A stretch of 64,000 bases of DNA from Adiantum capillus-veneris (Eukaryota; Streptophyta; Polypodiopsida; Polypodiales; Pteridaceae): positions 69,270,912-69,334,911 of the forward strand of contig CM043963.1 of the NCBI GenBank assembly GCA_014529385.2. The letters run 5' to 3'. Every line of letters starts with the position of its first letter. Positions within the stretch are counted from its first letter, which is position 1. The notes below the pieces were generated by a model, which saw only the letters and a list, made by a program, of their open reading frames with translations, was not told where the DNA came from and did not search any database. Positions 1 to 8,855 of this stretch are shown piece by piece. The translations under genes were made by a program, and so were the position numbers.

Positions 1-276
1 GAGAGAGAGAGAGAGACCTATGTGGGAAGCTTCATTTGAATGTCTCTATTCTTGACCTATGTGGGAAGCTTCATTTGGATAGTTTGTTATCAGTTGTTAC
101 TCACGTGGTCACGACTGTATTTGTCTATGGTATTATGAGAGACTGAAGGAAGAACAGTGAAGTTGCGGGCCAATCAAGATTCAAGAGGACTACTGTATAC
201 AGGTATTCTAATTTAAAAGGCAACTATATCCTCATTAAATAAGATACTGTCTAGATTAATTTCTTGATTTATCTTA
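1..276 (+). promoter_or_regulatory. 5' flank and leader of the receptor kinase
   Basis: This is the only sequence upstream of the receptor kinase inside the window. It opens with the end of a GA microsatellite (about 1-16), followed by a roughly 24-bp direct duplication (GACCTATGTGGGAAGCTTCA at about 16 and 54). A weak TATA-like ATTTAAAAGG lies at 211-220. An in-frame TGA at 265 closes the frame just before the first ATG at 277. No core promoter can be assigned with confidence. Confidence 0.3.
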
Positions 277-3021
277 ATGCTTTTGCTCTGTGCAACTATG
301 GCAAACCCCTCTTTCCTCATCATCTTCAGATTGCTCATCTTTGGGGCCCCCTTCTTCTTCTTCTTCTTCTTCTTCGTATGTGCAAAAGCATCAGCTGGAC
401 TGAGTCAGACATGGCAGCTAAACACTGCTTACACTCTTTCTCAGTCTAATTTCACTAACAATGTTAGTAGCTTTCTTGATGAATCTGCACTTCAATTCAA
501 GAATTACCCTGACTCCTATGGCTTCCTTATCCTTAGAGGGGAAAACATCACGACAGAGGGCTCCTCCATAACAAGCTCTGTATGTCTATGCCTTCGAGCT
601 TCAAAAACATCATCATCCCCCTTATCAATGAGTGACTTCTCCTTCACCCTCTCCATCTATTTGTACGAGGCCCATTTCGTCGACTCGGGCATATTTGTGT
701 GGATCGCGAACCGCAACCACCCCATCAAGTCAAACAGCTCCATCTCGCTCCATCTCCTCCTTGATGGTAACCTTGTCCTCCTGGGCGATAACCCCAAAAC
801 CCCCATCTGGTCTTCCAACACTGCCAATCAAGGAGTCAGCACAATGGATATCAGCCAGAACCCTGTCAGCTTGGTTTTGCAAAGCTCTGGCGGTGATATC
901 AAGTGGCAAAGCGCGGATCATCCTACCGACACCCTTACTGTGGGACAGTTCTTGCGTCCTGGACGAAATCTCACCAGCTGGAAAACCTCGACAGACCCTT
1001 CCTCTGGTGACTATACTCTTGTTATGGAGCCAAGTGGCATCACCCTTTACTCCAACCTCCCTAACCCTCAACCTTATTTCATATGGAACATCTATGGCGT
1101 CAATGATTCTTTCTCTATCAAACACACATGTGAGGCCAGCCCTCTTCAAGCTTTCTTGAGACCAGGTGCCCTTGAATTGAGGGATTCTGGGTATCCTCTT
1201 GATAATGCTTCATACTGGCCACCATTCTGCTCCCTTCAACCTGATCATACCATCCTTCCCTTTGAGGACAATGGAACCCCTGCCAGTGGCCATCTGCTTA
1301 TCTTTCGTATCGAGTATCATGGAAGGTTGCATGCTCATACTATCCAGGGATCAACATTATCCGATGATTTCGACGTCTTCAATTATGATTCATGCCTGCT
1401 TCCTGATGATTGTGGGCCTTATGGGCTTTGCACTGCAGCATCACATTGTACATGTCCTTCAGATAGTCCATTTTTTTCCCAAGACTGTACCCTCACAAAT
1501 AAGCTGGACTGCAATGGTTCGTCGCAGACATATCAGACTATGCTGCCGCTTAGAGGAATGGAGAATGTTGCCAACAACTACACGCCACCACTAATTAACA
1601 TCTCCACAGAAGAAACATGTGTGGACAAGTGCTCTCAAAACTGCTCTTGCTTGGCAGCATTTTGGCATCAAGGTAAGCGAGCGTGCCACCATGTAGATGC
1701 AGTTAGAAGCCTTCATGGTGGTCTCAGTCAAAGTGACTTCTTTGCCTATTTGAAAGTGAACACAATTCGTCAAGATCAAGGCAGGGCATCCAAGATGACT
1801 GTCATTGTGGCAAGTGTTGTCTCAGTGGTATCTGTAGTAGTTATCCTTGTGCTCCTATTTGTATATTGTTGGTATAAACAGCTCAAACCTGCAGATGATG
1901 ATGATGAGGAGGAGGAGGATACTTTATTGGATGCTATCGCCGGATTACCCAGCAGGTATACTTACAACGAATTAGAACAGATAACCAGTGGTTTTGAAAG
2001 GAAGCTAGGGAGAGGGGGCTTTGGGGCAGTGTATGCAGGGCTGCTTCAGAATGGCACCAAGGTGGCTGTCAAAAAGCTTGAGAGCGTAATGCAGGGGAAT
2101 AAAGAATTCAAAGCAGAGGTAGCAATCATGGGAGGAATACACCACAACAATCTGCTCGGCTTACTCGGCTTTTGCGCACAAAAAGGTCATCGGCTACTTG
2201 TATATGAGTTCATGGAGAATAGATCCCTTGACCAATGGTTGTTTGCAGAGGCACAATACAAAAGATCACAGCTGACTTGGGATGTCAGGTGCAAGATAGC
2301 ATTGGGCACGGCTCGGGGACTTGCCTACTTACATGATGAATGCCGAGAAAAGGTCATTCATCTAGACATCAAGCCACAGAATATCCTCCTTGATGAAAGC
2401 TTTAATGCCAAAGTGGCAGATTTTGGTCTCTCAAGGCTGGTAAATAGGAATGAAACACATGTGATGACAACTATGAGAGGAACTCCGGGATATTTGGCTC
2501 CGGAGTGGATGAAGGAGGGTGTTATTGATGAGAAGTGTGATGTTTACAGCTTTGGAATGCTGTTGATGGAAATTATCAGTGGACGAAAGAATTTGCATCA
2601 CACTGTTGAGTCCATGGAGCAGGTGTATTATCCAGAGTGGGCTTTCTGGCTAGCTCAGCAGGGAGATCTTATTAAGTTAACGGACACTGCAATAAAATCA
2701 GAAAAGGACATGGTAAAGTTGAGAAGGATGATTAACACGGCTTTTCTGTGCGTGCTAGAAAACCCGGCATTGCGACCGTCAATGGAACATGTGGTGCAAA
2801 TGCTGCAGGGTCATATACCTGTGGATGACCTTCAACTTTCTAGCTTGCACCAAGGCCTTCTTTTTGTGCTCAAAAGCCCTTCTTCCTTCGCAACAACACG
2901 CATTGGTGAGACTGTGCAAGGGCTGCTACTAAGGTTTTCTAACTCAGATACTGCCCCTCGTTTAGAAAAGAACAGCAACATTGGTGGAACCATGTCTTCA
3001 TTCAGCATATCTGGGAGGTAA
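277..3021 (+). CDS. G-type lectin S-receptor-like serine/threonine kinase (SD2-5-like)
   Basis: This is an intact, intronless 914-residue receptor-like kinase, probably at the plasma membrane, where an extracellular lectin module would signal through a cytoplasmic kinase. In order it has a signal peptide with eight consecutive Phe (residues 26-33), a bulb-lectin domain (about 118-230; VWIANRNHPI at 141, DGNLVLL at 163), an S-locus-glycoprotein-like segment (SWKTSTDPSSGDY), an EGF-like Cys cluster, a PAN/apple domain (about 411-495) and one transmembrane helix (507-533). An acidic Asp/Glu run (about 540-549) leads into the kinase domain (about 575-850). The kinase keeps GRGGFG, Lys599 (VAVKK), HLDIKPQNILLD (695-706), DFG (715-717) and APEW (741-744), so it looks catalytically competent and is a non-RD kinase (HLD, not HRD). 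The first in-frame ATG (277) follows a TGA at 265. A second ATG at 298 has a better context (A at -3, G at +4) and may be the real start, giving 907 residues. The ligand is unknown. Confidence 0.93.
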   Translation: MLLLCATMANPSFLIIFRLLIFGAPFFFFFFFFVCAKASAGLSQTWQLNTAYTLSQSNFTNNVSSFLDESALQFKNYPDSYGFLILRGENITTEGSSITSSVCLCLRASKTSSSPLSMSDFSFTLSIYLYEAHFVDSGIFVWIANRNHPIKSNSSISLHLLLDGNLVLLGDNPKTPIWSSNTANQGVSTMDISQNPVSLVLQSSGGDIKWQSADHPTDTLTVGQFLRPGRNLTSWKTSTDPSSGDYTLVMEPSGITLYSNLPNPQPYFIWNIYGVNDSFSIKHTCEASPLQAFLRPGALELRDSGYPLDNASYWPPFCSLQPDHTILPFEDNGTPASGHLLIFRIEYHGRLHAHTIQGSTLSDDFDVFNYDSCLLPDDCGPYGLCTAASHCTCPSDSPFFSQDCTLTNKLDCNGSSQTYQTMLPLRGMENVANNYTPPLINISTEETCVDKCSQNCSCLAAFWHQGKRACHHVDAVRSLHGGLSQSDFFAYLKVNTIRQDQGRASKMTVIVASVVSVVSVVVILVLLFVYCWYKQLKPADDDDEEEEDTLLDAIAGLPSRYTYNELEQITSGFERKLGRGGFGAVYAGLLQNGTKVAVKKLESVMQGNKEFKAEVAIMGGIHHNNLLGLLGFCAQKGHRLLVYEFMENRSLDQWLFAEAQYKRSQLTWDVRCKIALGTARGLAYLHDECREKVIHLDIKPQNILLDESFNAKVADFGLSRLVNRNETHVMTTMRGTPGYLAPEWMKEGVIDEKCDVYSFGMLLMEIISGRKNLHHTVESMEQVYYPEWAFWLAQQGDLIKLTDTAIKSEKDMVKLRRMINTAFLCVLENPALRPSMEHVVQMLQGHIPVDDLQLSSLHQGLLFVLKSPSSFATTRIGETVQGLLLRFSNSDTAPRLEKNSNIGGTMSSFSISGR
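352..375 (+). repeat. (TTC)8 microsatellite inside the signal peptide
   Basis: Eight perfect TTC codons encode the Phe run in the hydrophobic core of the receptor-kinase signal peptide. Changes in repeat number would alter the length of that core without shifting the frame. Confidence 0.9.
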
Positions 3022-3264
3022 TTCAAAAGATCTATGCTAACAAATGCAGGTGTTCTTTTTTTGGGGTGTAAAACAGAACTGGCTATCAGACAACTTGTTG
3101 CAATAGAGAGGATGGCTTCCATTGTAAACATGATCTTATGCAAATGGATTACTATTTTTGTGGTTAATCATGATGACAGCCACTTTTAATAAAAAGAGCT
3201 GAGGGTTCATTTCTCTCATTAGTATTAATAAAAGGAGCTCATAATCTATCACAAGAAGTTTGTT

Positions 3265-3378
3265 CAACATCATGAGCTTCTGCAGATGAGGCTCCGCATA
3301 CCTAGGCTGCCGGGCCCCCTCCATCACACCGACCTAGCTAGGTATGATACACCTCGCTTGCAAAAGCTCATGATGTTG
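3265..3378. repeat. Short foldback (hairpin) repeat
   Basis: The 5' arm begins CAACATCATGAGCTTCTGCA and the 3' arm ends as its near-exact reverse complement (GCAAAAGCTCATGATGTTG). Pairing continues inward through GCATACCTAG and CTAGGTATG. The whole unit of about 114 bp can fold on itself. A second copy of the 5' arm lies at 4032-4090, so this is a dispersed family, MITE-like or MIRNA-like in shape. Confidence 0.75.
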
Positions 3379-3446
3379 TCGTAATCAGCAATGCGGGAAT
3401 TATAGTGGGAAAATGTCAAAAACTTCTTGTTGCCAATGGATCTTAT

Positions 3447-3472
3447 ACACACACACACACACACACACACAC
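3447..3472. repeat. (AC)n microsatellite
   Basis: Perfect dinucleotide run of about 26 bp. Confidence 0.95.
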
Positions 3473-4152
3473 TCTCAAAATGCTGTATTGTTTGGGACAA
3501 TATTGAGACTATTTTGTAACAACAATCTCTATATGATGGAAATTAGATAGCTAGCTCAGTGATGTGAAGAACTTTCAATTTCAGCTTCTGTTTAATAGTG
3601 TCACTCCATGTTTACTCCAAAATGTTGATTTTCCTGAATGTTCATAAAGTTTCTCCACCAGATAGTATAAGAGAATCTCAGCTTTGAAACAGTGAAGGCA
3701 TAATACAACATTTCATAAGTTGTCATGTCACAGTGATCACCTCAAAATTGTGAATTTGCAAGATATATTCTACCTCACACCTCTATGGTTTGATTGTTTT
3801 GATGGGAAATTTTGTGCATAAACATGAAATTGAAGACATAAATTATCTTGACAATTTACAAAAGCAGGCAAAAGCAAAAGCTCATGGACAAAAGGCTTAG
3901 TAAATGTTGGAAAAACTCCTTTTCCTCTCATGAGGGATAAGACTCAATCCCCATTCTTGAGTATACAAGAAGTTTTGGGCATTTCCCCATGTAGGAAAGG
4001 CCCCTTTTTTCTTTGTTTTTCGCATAGTGTTCAACATCATGAGCTGCTGCAGAGGAGGCACCATGTACCTAGCTAGGTGCGGTTGGGGGTAGGGGACTGC
4101 TGGCCCTCGAGGGGGGGGAACTCTTTTTCCACCATAAACTTTTGAGATTCTG

Positions 4153-4307
4153 CCCTCAAAATATACACCCATGTCATGTGGCTAAAATCACCCATCGTGT
4201 CCTCTTGCCAACAATTTTCTAGGCTTTCCATTATGGAACTATTCAATGAAACATTCATATTGCATCCCTCAAAACGTACACCCATGTCATGTGGCTAAAA
4301 TCACCCA
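4153..4307. repeat. Direct duplication, period about 113 bp
   Basis: A block of about 42 bp containing ACACCCATGTCATGTGGCTA occurs at 4153-4194 and again at 4266-4307 with only a few changes. The flanking AAACTTTT..ATTCTG text is also partly repeated. Confidence 0.85.
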
Positions 4308-4740
4308 GAAACTTTTCAAATTCTGTCCTGAAATTCACTACAACACGTCGCACAAAAATCGGAGTAGATATCAACGAGATAAAGTTAGTTACAAAACTAA
4401 AGAGCATTGAAATAGGCCTCGAGAAAGACACCGGTTTTGTGTCGTCGATATAAGCATCGGTATACTTTGTGTCGGAATCAGCTTAGAAATAAGCATCGGT
4501 AATTGTAAAGGATTACCGATGCATCCTCCAGAGTTTATACCGACGCTTGTATCGTACTCTGTATTGACGACCAAATCTGCAAATTTTTTTTCGGCAGAGA
4601 GGGTTGCGAACAGATGCTGCATGTACTGCAACAAAAGAAAACAGCCCTCTCTGCTCAAAGGAAGAGTGCACAGGCAACCGCACTCCACCTACAAGTTGAC
4701 ACTAAAGAGCGAGTGTATGGCAAGTAGCAAAATTGTAAGA

Positions 4741-5080
4741 ATAACATAACCACAAAATCAAAAGCTTGATCATGGCATAATGGCATAAAAATTTTATAAC
4801 CATAATTAAAACATATTTCAAAAACTGCAAAACCATAAACATAACCCATTTGCCACACCATAACCATTACCATAACTTGCTTGTCATACCATAACCATAA
4901 CAGCCATACCATCATTGCATAACTATAACCATAACCATAATCATAACCATAACCATTATATGATTGCCACACCATCATAGCAAAACCATAACGTTAACTT
5001 GACTGCCAAACCTTAATCATAACATCTGTGCCATACCATAAACATAACCATAAACCGTAAACCGTAAACCGTAAACCATG
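4741..5080. repeat. Degenerate CCATAAC short tandem repeat
   Basis: This stretch is dominated by imperfect tandem copies of (A)CCATAAC and variants, ending in several AAACCGT units (about 5049-5079). It is AT-rich, without coding potential, and sits inside the CACTA fragment. It is not the canonical plant telomere repeat (CCCTAAA). Confidence 0.75.
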
Positions 5081-5208
5081 AACATAAGTATTACAAAACT
5101 GTACATATGCAAACAATCACTGAGTGAGACCACAACTACAAAAAAGACTGTACCAAAAAAATTGTATAAAGATGATTGGGTAAAGCTGTATCAAGAAGAC
5201 CCTCATGG

Positions 5209-5575
5209 TAATGCCTCCCAGTCGACGTCCTCTATCTCCTCCTGTAGCTCGCTCAAAAGGGCCACCAGTCCATGCTTGTACCCATAATTCTTCTCTCGGC
5301 GTGTCGAAGGGCGCTTCACGGAAACTTCTTGCAAAATTATGATTTAATCATTGAATGAATCTTCAAATAACATATATATTTTTAATAATTTAAAGCATAC
5401 GTATAATACTTACAAACTCATGTCGAAGCGTGTCGTAGCCTCCACTCCCAAGAAGTGACGCTCCAATAGACTCAAAACGTGCTCTGGCTGTATCTCTCTG
5501 CTGCTGAAATCTCTCAAGATTGTCTTGTGTCTCTCATGCAATCCCCACCCACTCCTCTACGTCCAACCATGCCGG
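5209..5575 (-). pseudogene. TNPA-like CACTA protein, C-terminal exons (broken)
   Basis: Two minus-strand exons can be read. The upstream one (about 5414-5575) gives PAWLDVEEWVGIA, then an in-frame TGA, then NLERFQQQRDTARARFESIG and LLGSGGYDTLRHEF, ending at a GTAAGT donor. The downstream one (about 5209-5329) gives KNYGYKHGLVALLSELQEE and ends in TGA at 5209. The LGSGG(Y/W) block and the following exon align by eye with the TNPA-like genes at 19.2-20.5 kb and 8.9-9.6 kb, in the Ptta/En/Spm Transposase_24-like group. The internal stop and the missing N-terminus mark it as dead. Confidence 0.7.
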
Positions 5576-5931
5576 CTTTGGACTATCGACATTCTACATG
5601 TCTCTCACCTCTGACTGACGGTGGAAGAATCCTGCTCTCCGAGCGAGCAAATCTAAGCGAGTGCTAAAGCGAGCAGACAATTACAAAGATATTAACAATA
5701 TTTTCATTTTTTTTGTCAATTGAACGCGTGAATGTATTAAGAAAGAACACAAAAGATTACATACATCCATGGGAAGGGAGTAGTAGACTCAGACCAAACT
5801 ATCGAAAGCCCTAATTAATAATATTTTGCAACATTCTTTTATCAAAACCTAATTAAAGCATCGTCAGACAATTCGTCTTCTATGGAAAAATTGGCATATA
5901 GACTTTCTTTAGAGAATTTTGTGCACCTTTT

Positions 5932-5934
<3 letters not shown>

Positions 5935-5966
<32 letters not shown>
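5935..5966. repeat. (TC)n microsatellite
   Basis: Uninterrupted dinucleotide run of about 32 bp. Confidence 0.95.
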
Positions 5967-5969
<3 letters not shown>

Positions 5970-6661
5970 CTCTCTCAAGCTAGCTATAATCTATAGGAGC
6001 CAATAAAAAACCGGTCACCAATTTAGGGACACAAGTTAGAGACAAGTCTTGCCTAGTTCAATTACACTTTGCGCCAATTTAAAGTCAAGGTTGGGTGAGT
6101 GTTGGGTTTGATAGTTCACTTTAGATTTGATCTTAACTATTGGATCCATGATATTTACCTTGTTGGCACATTTGTTTTTACATACCCCCTTGAGAGGTTC
6201 TCCATTGGCACCCACTTTTTTACACATGAATTAGAAATCAACCATAATATTTGCCCTACCTAACTCGATTTGACCTGAAATTTCTTTTGCAGATTCTCCT
6301 TGTCAAGGGCTTTCATAGTGGTGTAGTATGCCATCAGCAATTGCTCGTCTACCTTGGGCGTCTCTAAACTGGCTTCTTTACCCTAAAAATCTTTGAATTT
6401 TGAAGCAAAATATGGCTCCTAATGTAGATGATATGTATGAATTGTCAGTCTTGAAAGGTACGCAGGTCGGCGTGAGCACGTTTCGCTTCTCTCACACTCT
6501 ATCTCTCCCACAAATGCAATGAACGTTGGCATGCATGTATGTAAAGGCTGTGGAGGCTAGACTCCACCTTCAGAGGCTGCAAGTATTCATACGCTCAAGC
6601 ATATGAAGGCGGTGCGAGCAGAGGCTTTGGTTCGATTTGAGCTCCATGAGCGTCCACTAAG

Positions 6662-6663
<2 letters not shown>

Positions 6664-6704
<41 letters not shown>
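6664..6704. repeat. (GA)n microsatellite
   Basis: Uninterrupted dinucleotide run of about 40 bp. Confidence 0.95.
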
Positions 6705-6705
<1 letters not shown>

Positions 6706-7055
6706 ACTAGCTATTTGCAGACATGGAGTTGAGCACCAGACAAGGGTGAACAATTGAAGTGTTTTGTGCTATGTTTATGTTTAGGGAGAGGCTTTCCCAC
6801 AAGCCTAAAAAATTTCAAATATCAGCTAGATTCCTTAACTAGTATTCCCCGACACATCCCCTCCTCTCCTACCCATCCCCTCTCTGCCACGCGTCCCCTC
6901 GTCCGTCTTGAATATACGCCACCTCTTGAAGGTGTCAATGACCATGGCCAGCAAACGCAACAGGTATGAGGGTCTGCTTTCCAAACACTAGACATGCATC
7001 ATCTTGCACTACTTCAATCCTTGTTTCATGCATGTACGTCAGCAAAGAAGTCCAA

Positions 7056-7405
7056 CCCACCTCTCAGAAAAAAGGGTCAAGAGGAGCAACTCTCAAAAGT
7101 AGTAGGTCTGGCAACTTTCAAGAAGAGCCACCCTCCTTCAAATTATGGTTGTTTCTCAAGAAGCAACTAGCATGTTGAGATGAATAGTATGTGCAAAAAA
7201 TACCTACATACATATTTAGACATTCTCAAAGACAAATGGCCCCACAAACTAAATGTCTTTCTCATGTTGGCTTATTGTCTGTAGGTATGCACGTCGATGT
7301 GCATTCCTACAGAATGATTCATTAAACATGCTCGTTGAAACAGCCATACTTTGCAAGAGGGTGCCTCCTCTTGAAAGTCCTCATACCTACTTTTGAGAGG
7401 TGCTG
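7056..7405. repeat. Small inverted repeat related to the adjacent foldback
   Basis: The block at about 7060-7135 (GGGTCAAGAGGAGCAACTCTC, then a TTTCAAGAAGAGCC-type stretch) reappears in inverted, diverged form at about 7356-7400. Between them, 7280-7315 is a near palindrome built on GTAGGTATGCACGTCGA. These are the same words that make up the larger foldback at 7478-8066. Confidence 0.6.
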
Positions 7406-7477
7406 AGCGGTGTTCGGAAAAAATCGAGATTTAGTGTATTTTTAATCGGCTAAGGTTGCAAAATCCCGGCTCAGTTT

Positions 7478-8066
7478 TGAGCTTGCCTTGGAAAAAATAG
7501 GTCAAATTTTACAATATTTAGTGTACATACCGGCAAAAGCTTCAGATTTTGACCTAAAAACCGATTAACTTTCAACTTTGCCCTTATTTCCTTTGGTTAG
7601 GAAAAATGTTTTTTTAAAGCCCTAAGGTGCTTCTCTTGACCCTCTTGTAGGTATGCACGTCGACATGCATACCTACAAGAGGGTCAAGAGGAGCACCTTA
7701 GGGCTTAAAAAACCATTTTTCCTAACCAAAGGAAATAAGGGCAAAGTTGAAAGTTGACCTCTTGTAGGTATGCACGTCAACCTCTTGTAGGTATTCACAT
7801 CAACGTGCATACCTACAAGAGGTCAACTTTCAACTTTGCCCTTATTTCCTTTGGTTAGGAAAAATGGTCTTTTAAAGCCTAAGGTGTGCATACCTACAAG
7901 ATACCTACAAGAGGGTCAAGAGGAGCACCTTAGGGCTTTAAAAATACATTTTTCCTAACCAAAGGAAATAAGGGCAAAGTTGAAAGTTGATCGGTTTTTA
8001 GGTCAAAATTTGAGGCTTTTGTCGATATTTACACTAAATATTGTAAAATTTGAACCCAAGCAAGGC
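7478..8066. repeat. Large nested foldback element
   Basis: The left part (7478-7656) carries AAATTTTACAATATTTAGTG, TTTTGACCTAAAAACCGAT and ACTTTGCCCTTATTTCC. Its reverse complement occupies the right end (about 7890-8066). Between them lie a further inverted pair (7657-7755 against 7830-7885) and a smaller palindrome (about 7740-7830) built on CTTGTAGGTATGCACGTC. The result is an A-A'-B-A-A' palindrome of about 590 bp without coding capacity, like a foldback or MITE-type element. Read-through transcription would give a long dsRNA hairpin. Confidence 0.8.
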
Positions 8067-8297
8067 ATGGTGTTCTGCCATGGCAACGATGGCAACAACA
8101 CTGTAGCCCAGGTACACGGGGAGGAAGGGACAATACAGGGAGAGGAAGGGACGATGATGATCTATATTCACTAAAGCGCTGTAAAAATACCCACCATTGT
8201 AAAAAATATAGACCAACAAATCTTTAAGTTAATCGCTACTATGATTTTTAAAAAAGGGGCTTCAGTATTTGACACCTCATCTCTAGGTTCAGACAAT

Positions 8298-8535
8298 TGT
8301 TCACTGCTGACAGCCTAGCAAAAGAGTTTTACAAAAGAGTTCTGAAGGAGTACGAGTGGAAGTGCGACGCGAGAGAGAGTGCGAGAAGAAGAGCACGAAA
8401 ATATGGTGAACTCGCTCTGTTGTAATGTACAGAGCATAGTGAGTTCTTATAAGGTTTTTAAAAAAAGAATATGTGTACATACCTAGCGGCCCGCCCACTT
8501 ACCTGGGCGACCACATTGGGATTTATACCCCAACA
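8298..8535 (-). repeat. Ty1/copia 3' LTR
   Basis: On the minus strand this block begins TGTTGGGGTATAAATCCCA and ends ..AGTGAACA, so it has TG..CA termini and is about 238 bp. It is preceded by a purine-rich tract (AAGTGGGAGG, about 8537-8546) and by the end of a copia RNase H. That is the normal order polymerase end, polypurine tract, 3' LTR. No second LTR is seen. Confidence 0.75.
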
Positions 8536-8624
8536 ACCTCCCACTTAAAGTCCAATGTGGTACTTTAAGTGTGAGAGAAGCTACTATACAAGCTAATATA
8601 CAAGAGATGTAGAGAAGTGATGTA

Positions 8625-8855
8625 CTACCCTACACCTAACTGCTTGCGAAAATGCGCAAAGCTCTCTGAGGGAAGTCCTTTTGTAAGTAGATCAGCAGGA
8701 TTTTCTCTGGTGTGAACTTTGACAAGCTGAAGTTGCTTATCCTCGAGCATTTCCCTGATGAAATGATACTTCACATCCACATGCTTTGTCTTTGAGTGAT
8801 AAACTAGATTGCGAGCCAATTGTATAGCACTTTGACTATCACAATATAACACTAT
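8625..8855 (-). pseudogene. Ty1/copia polyprotein, RNase H C-terminal fragment
   Basis: The minus-strand frame reads LYCDSQSAIQLARN, HSKTKHVDVKYHFIREML and VHTRENPADLLTKGLP, then stops at 8625. These are hallmark C-terminal motifs of copia RNase H, about 75 residues here. The rest of the polyprotein is missing: the frame runs directly into CACTA-derived sequence at about 8856, so the element was truncated by a rearrangement or insertion. Confidence 0.9.

Larger units (their letters stand above)
3022..4335. other. Intergenic region after the kinase, no gene
   Basis: No coding sequence is supported here. AATAAA-like polyadenylation signals for the kinase occur near 3187 and 3227. The stretch holds a hairpin repeat (3265-3378), a CA microsatellite (3447-3472), a partial second copy of the hairpin arm (about 4032-4090) and a short direct duplication (4153-4307). 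Confidence 0.7.
4336..5680 (-). mobile_element. Decayed CACTA transposon fragment (copy 3)
   Basis: The left end starts CACTACAACACGTCGC at 4336, which fits an En/Spm-type terminal inverted repeat. It is followed by subterminal repeats of the AGCATCGGTA/TACCGATGC type (about 4450-4545), as expected for transposase binding arrays. A TNPA-like pseudogene follows on the minus strand (5209-5575). No matching right TIR was found, so the right limit is approximate and the element is probably truncated. Confidence 0.65.
5681..7055. other. No gene seen; microsatellites only
   Basis: Neither strand carries a convincing coding frame. The stretch contains a (TC)n run at about 5935-5966 and a (GA)n run at about 6664-6704. 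Small open frames here are short and compositionally biased. Confidence 0.6.

Noticed and set aside
730-1149. 139-codon ORF antisense to the receptor kinase
   Set aside because: It lies wholly inside the lectin-domain coding sequence and has no features of its own.
4741-5080. Interstitial telomere repeat
   Set aside because: The unit is CCATAAC or AAACCGT, not the plant CCCTAAA repeat.
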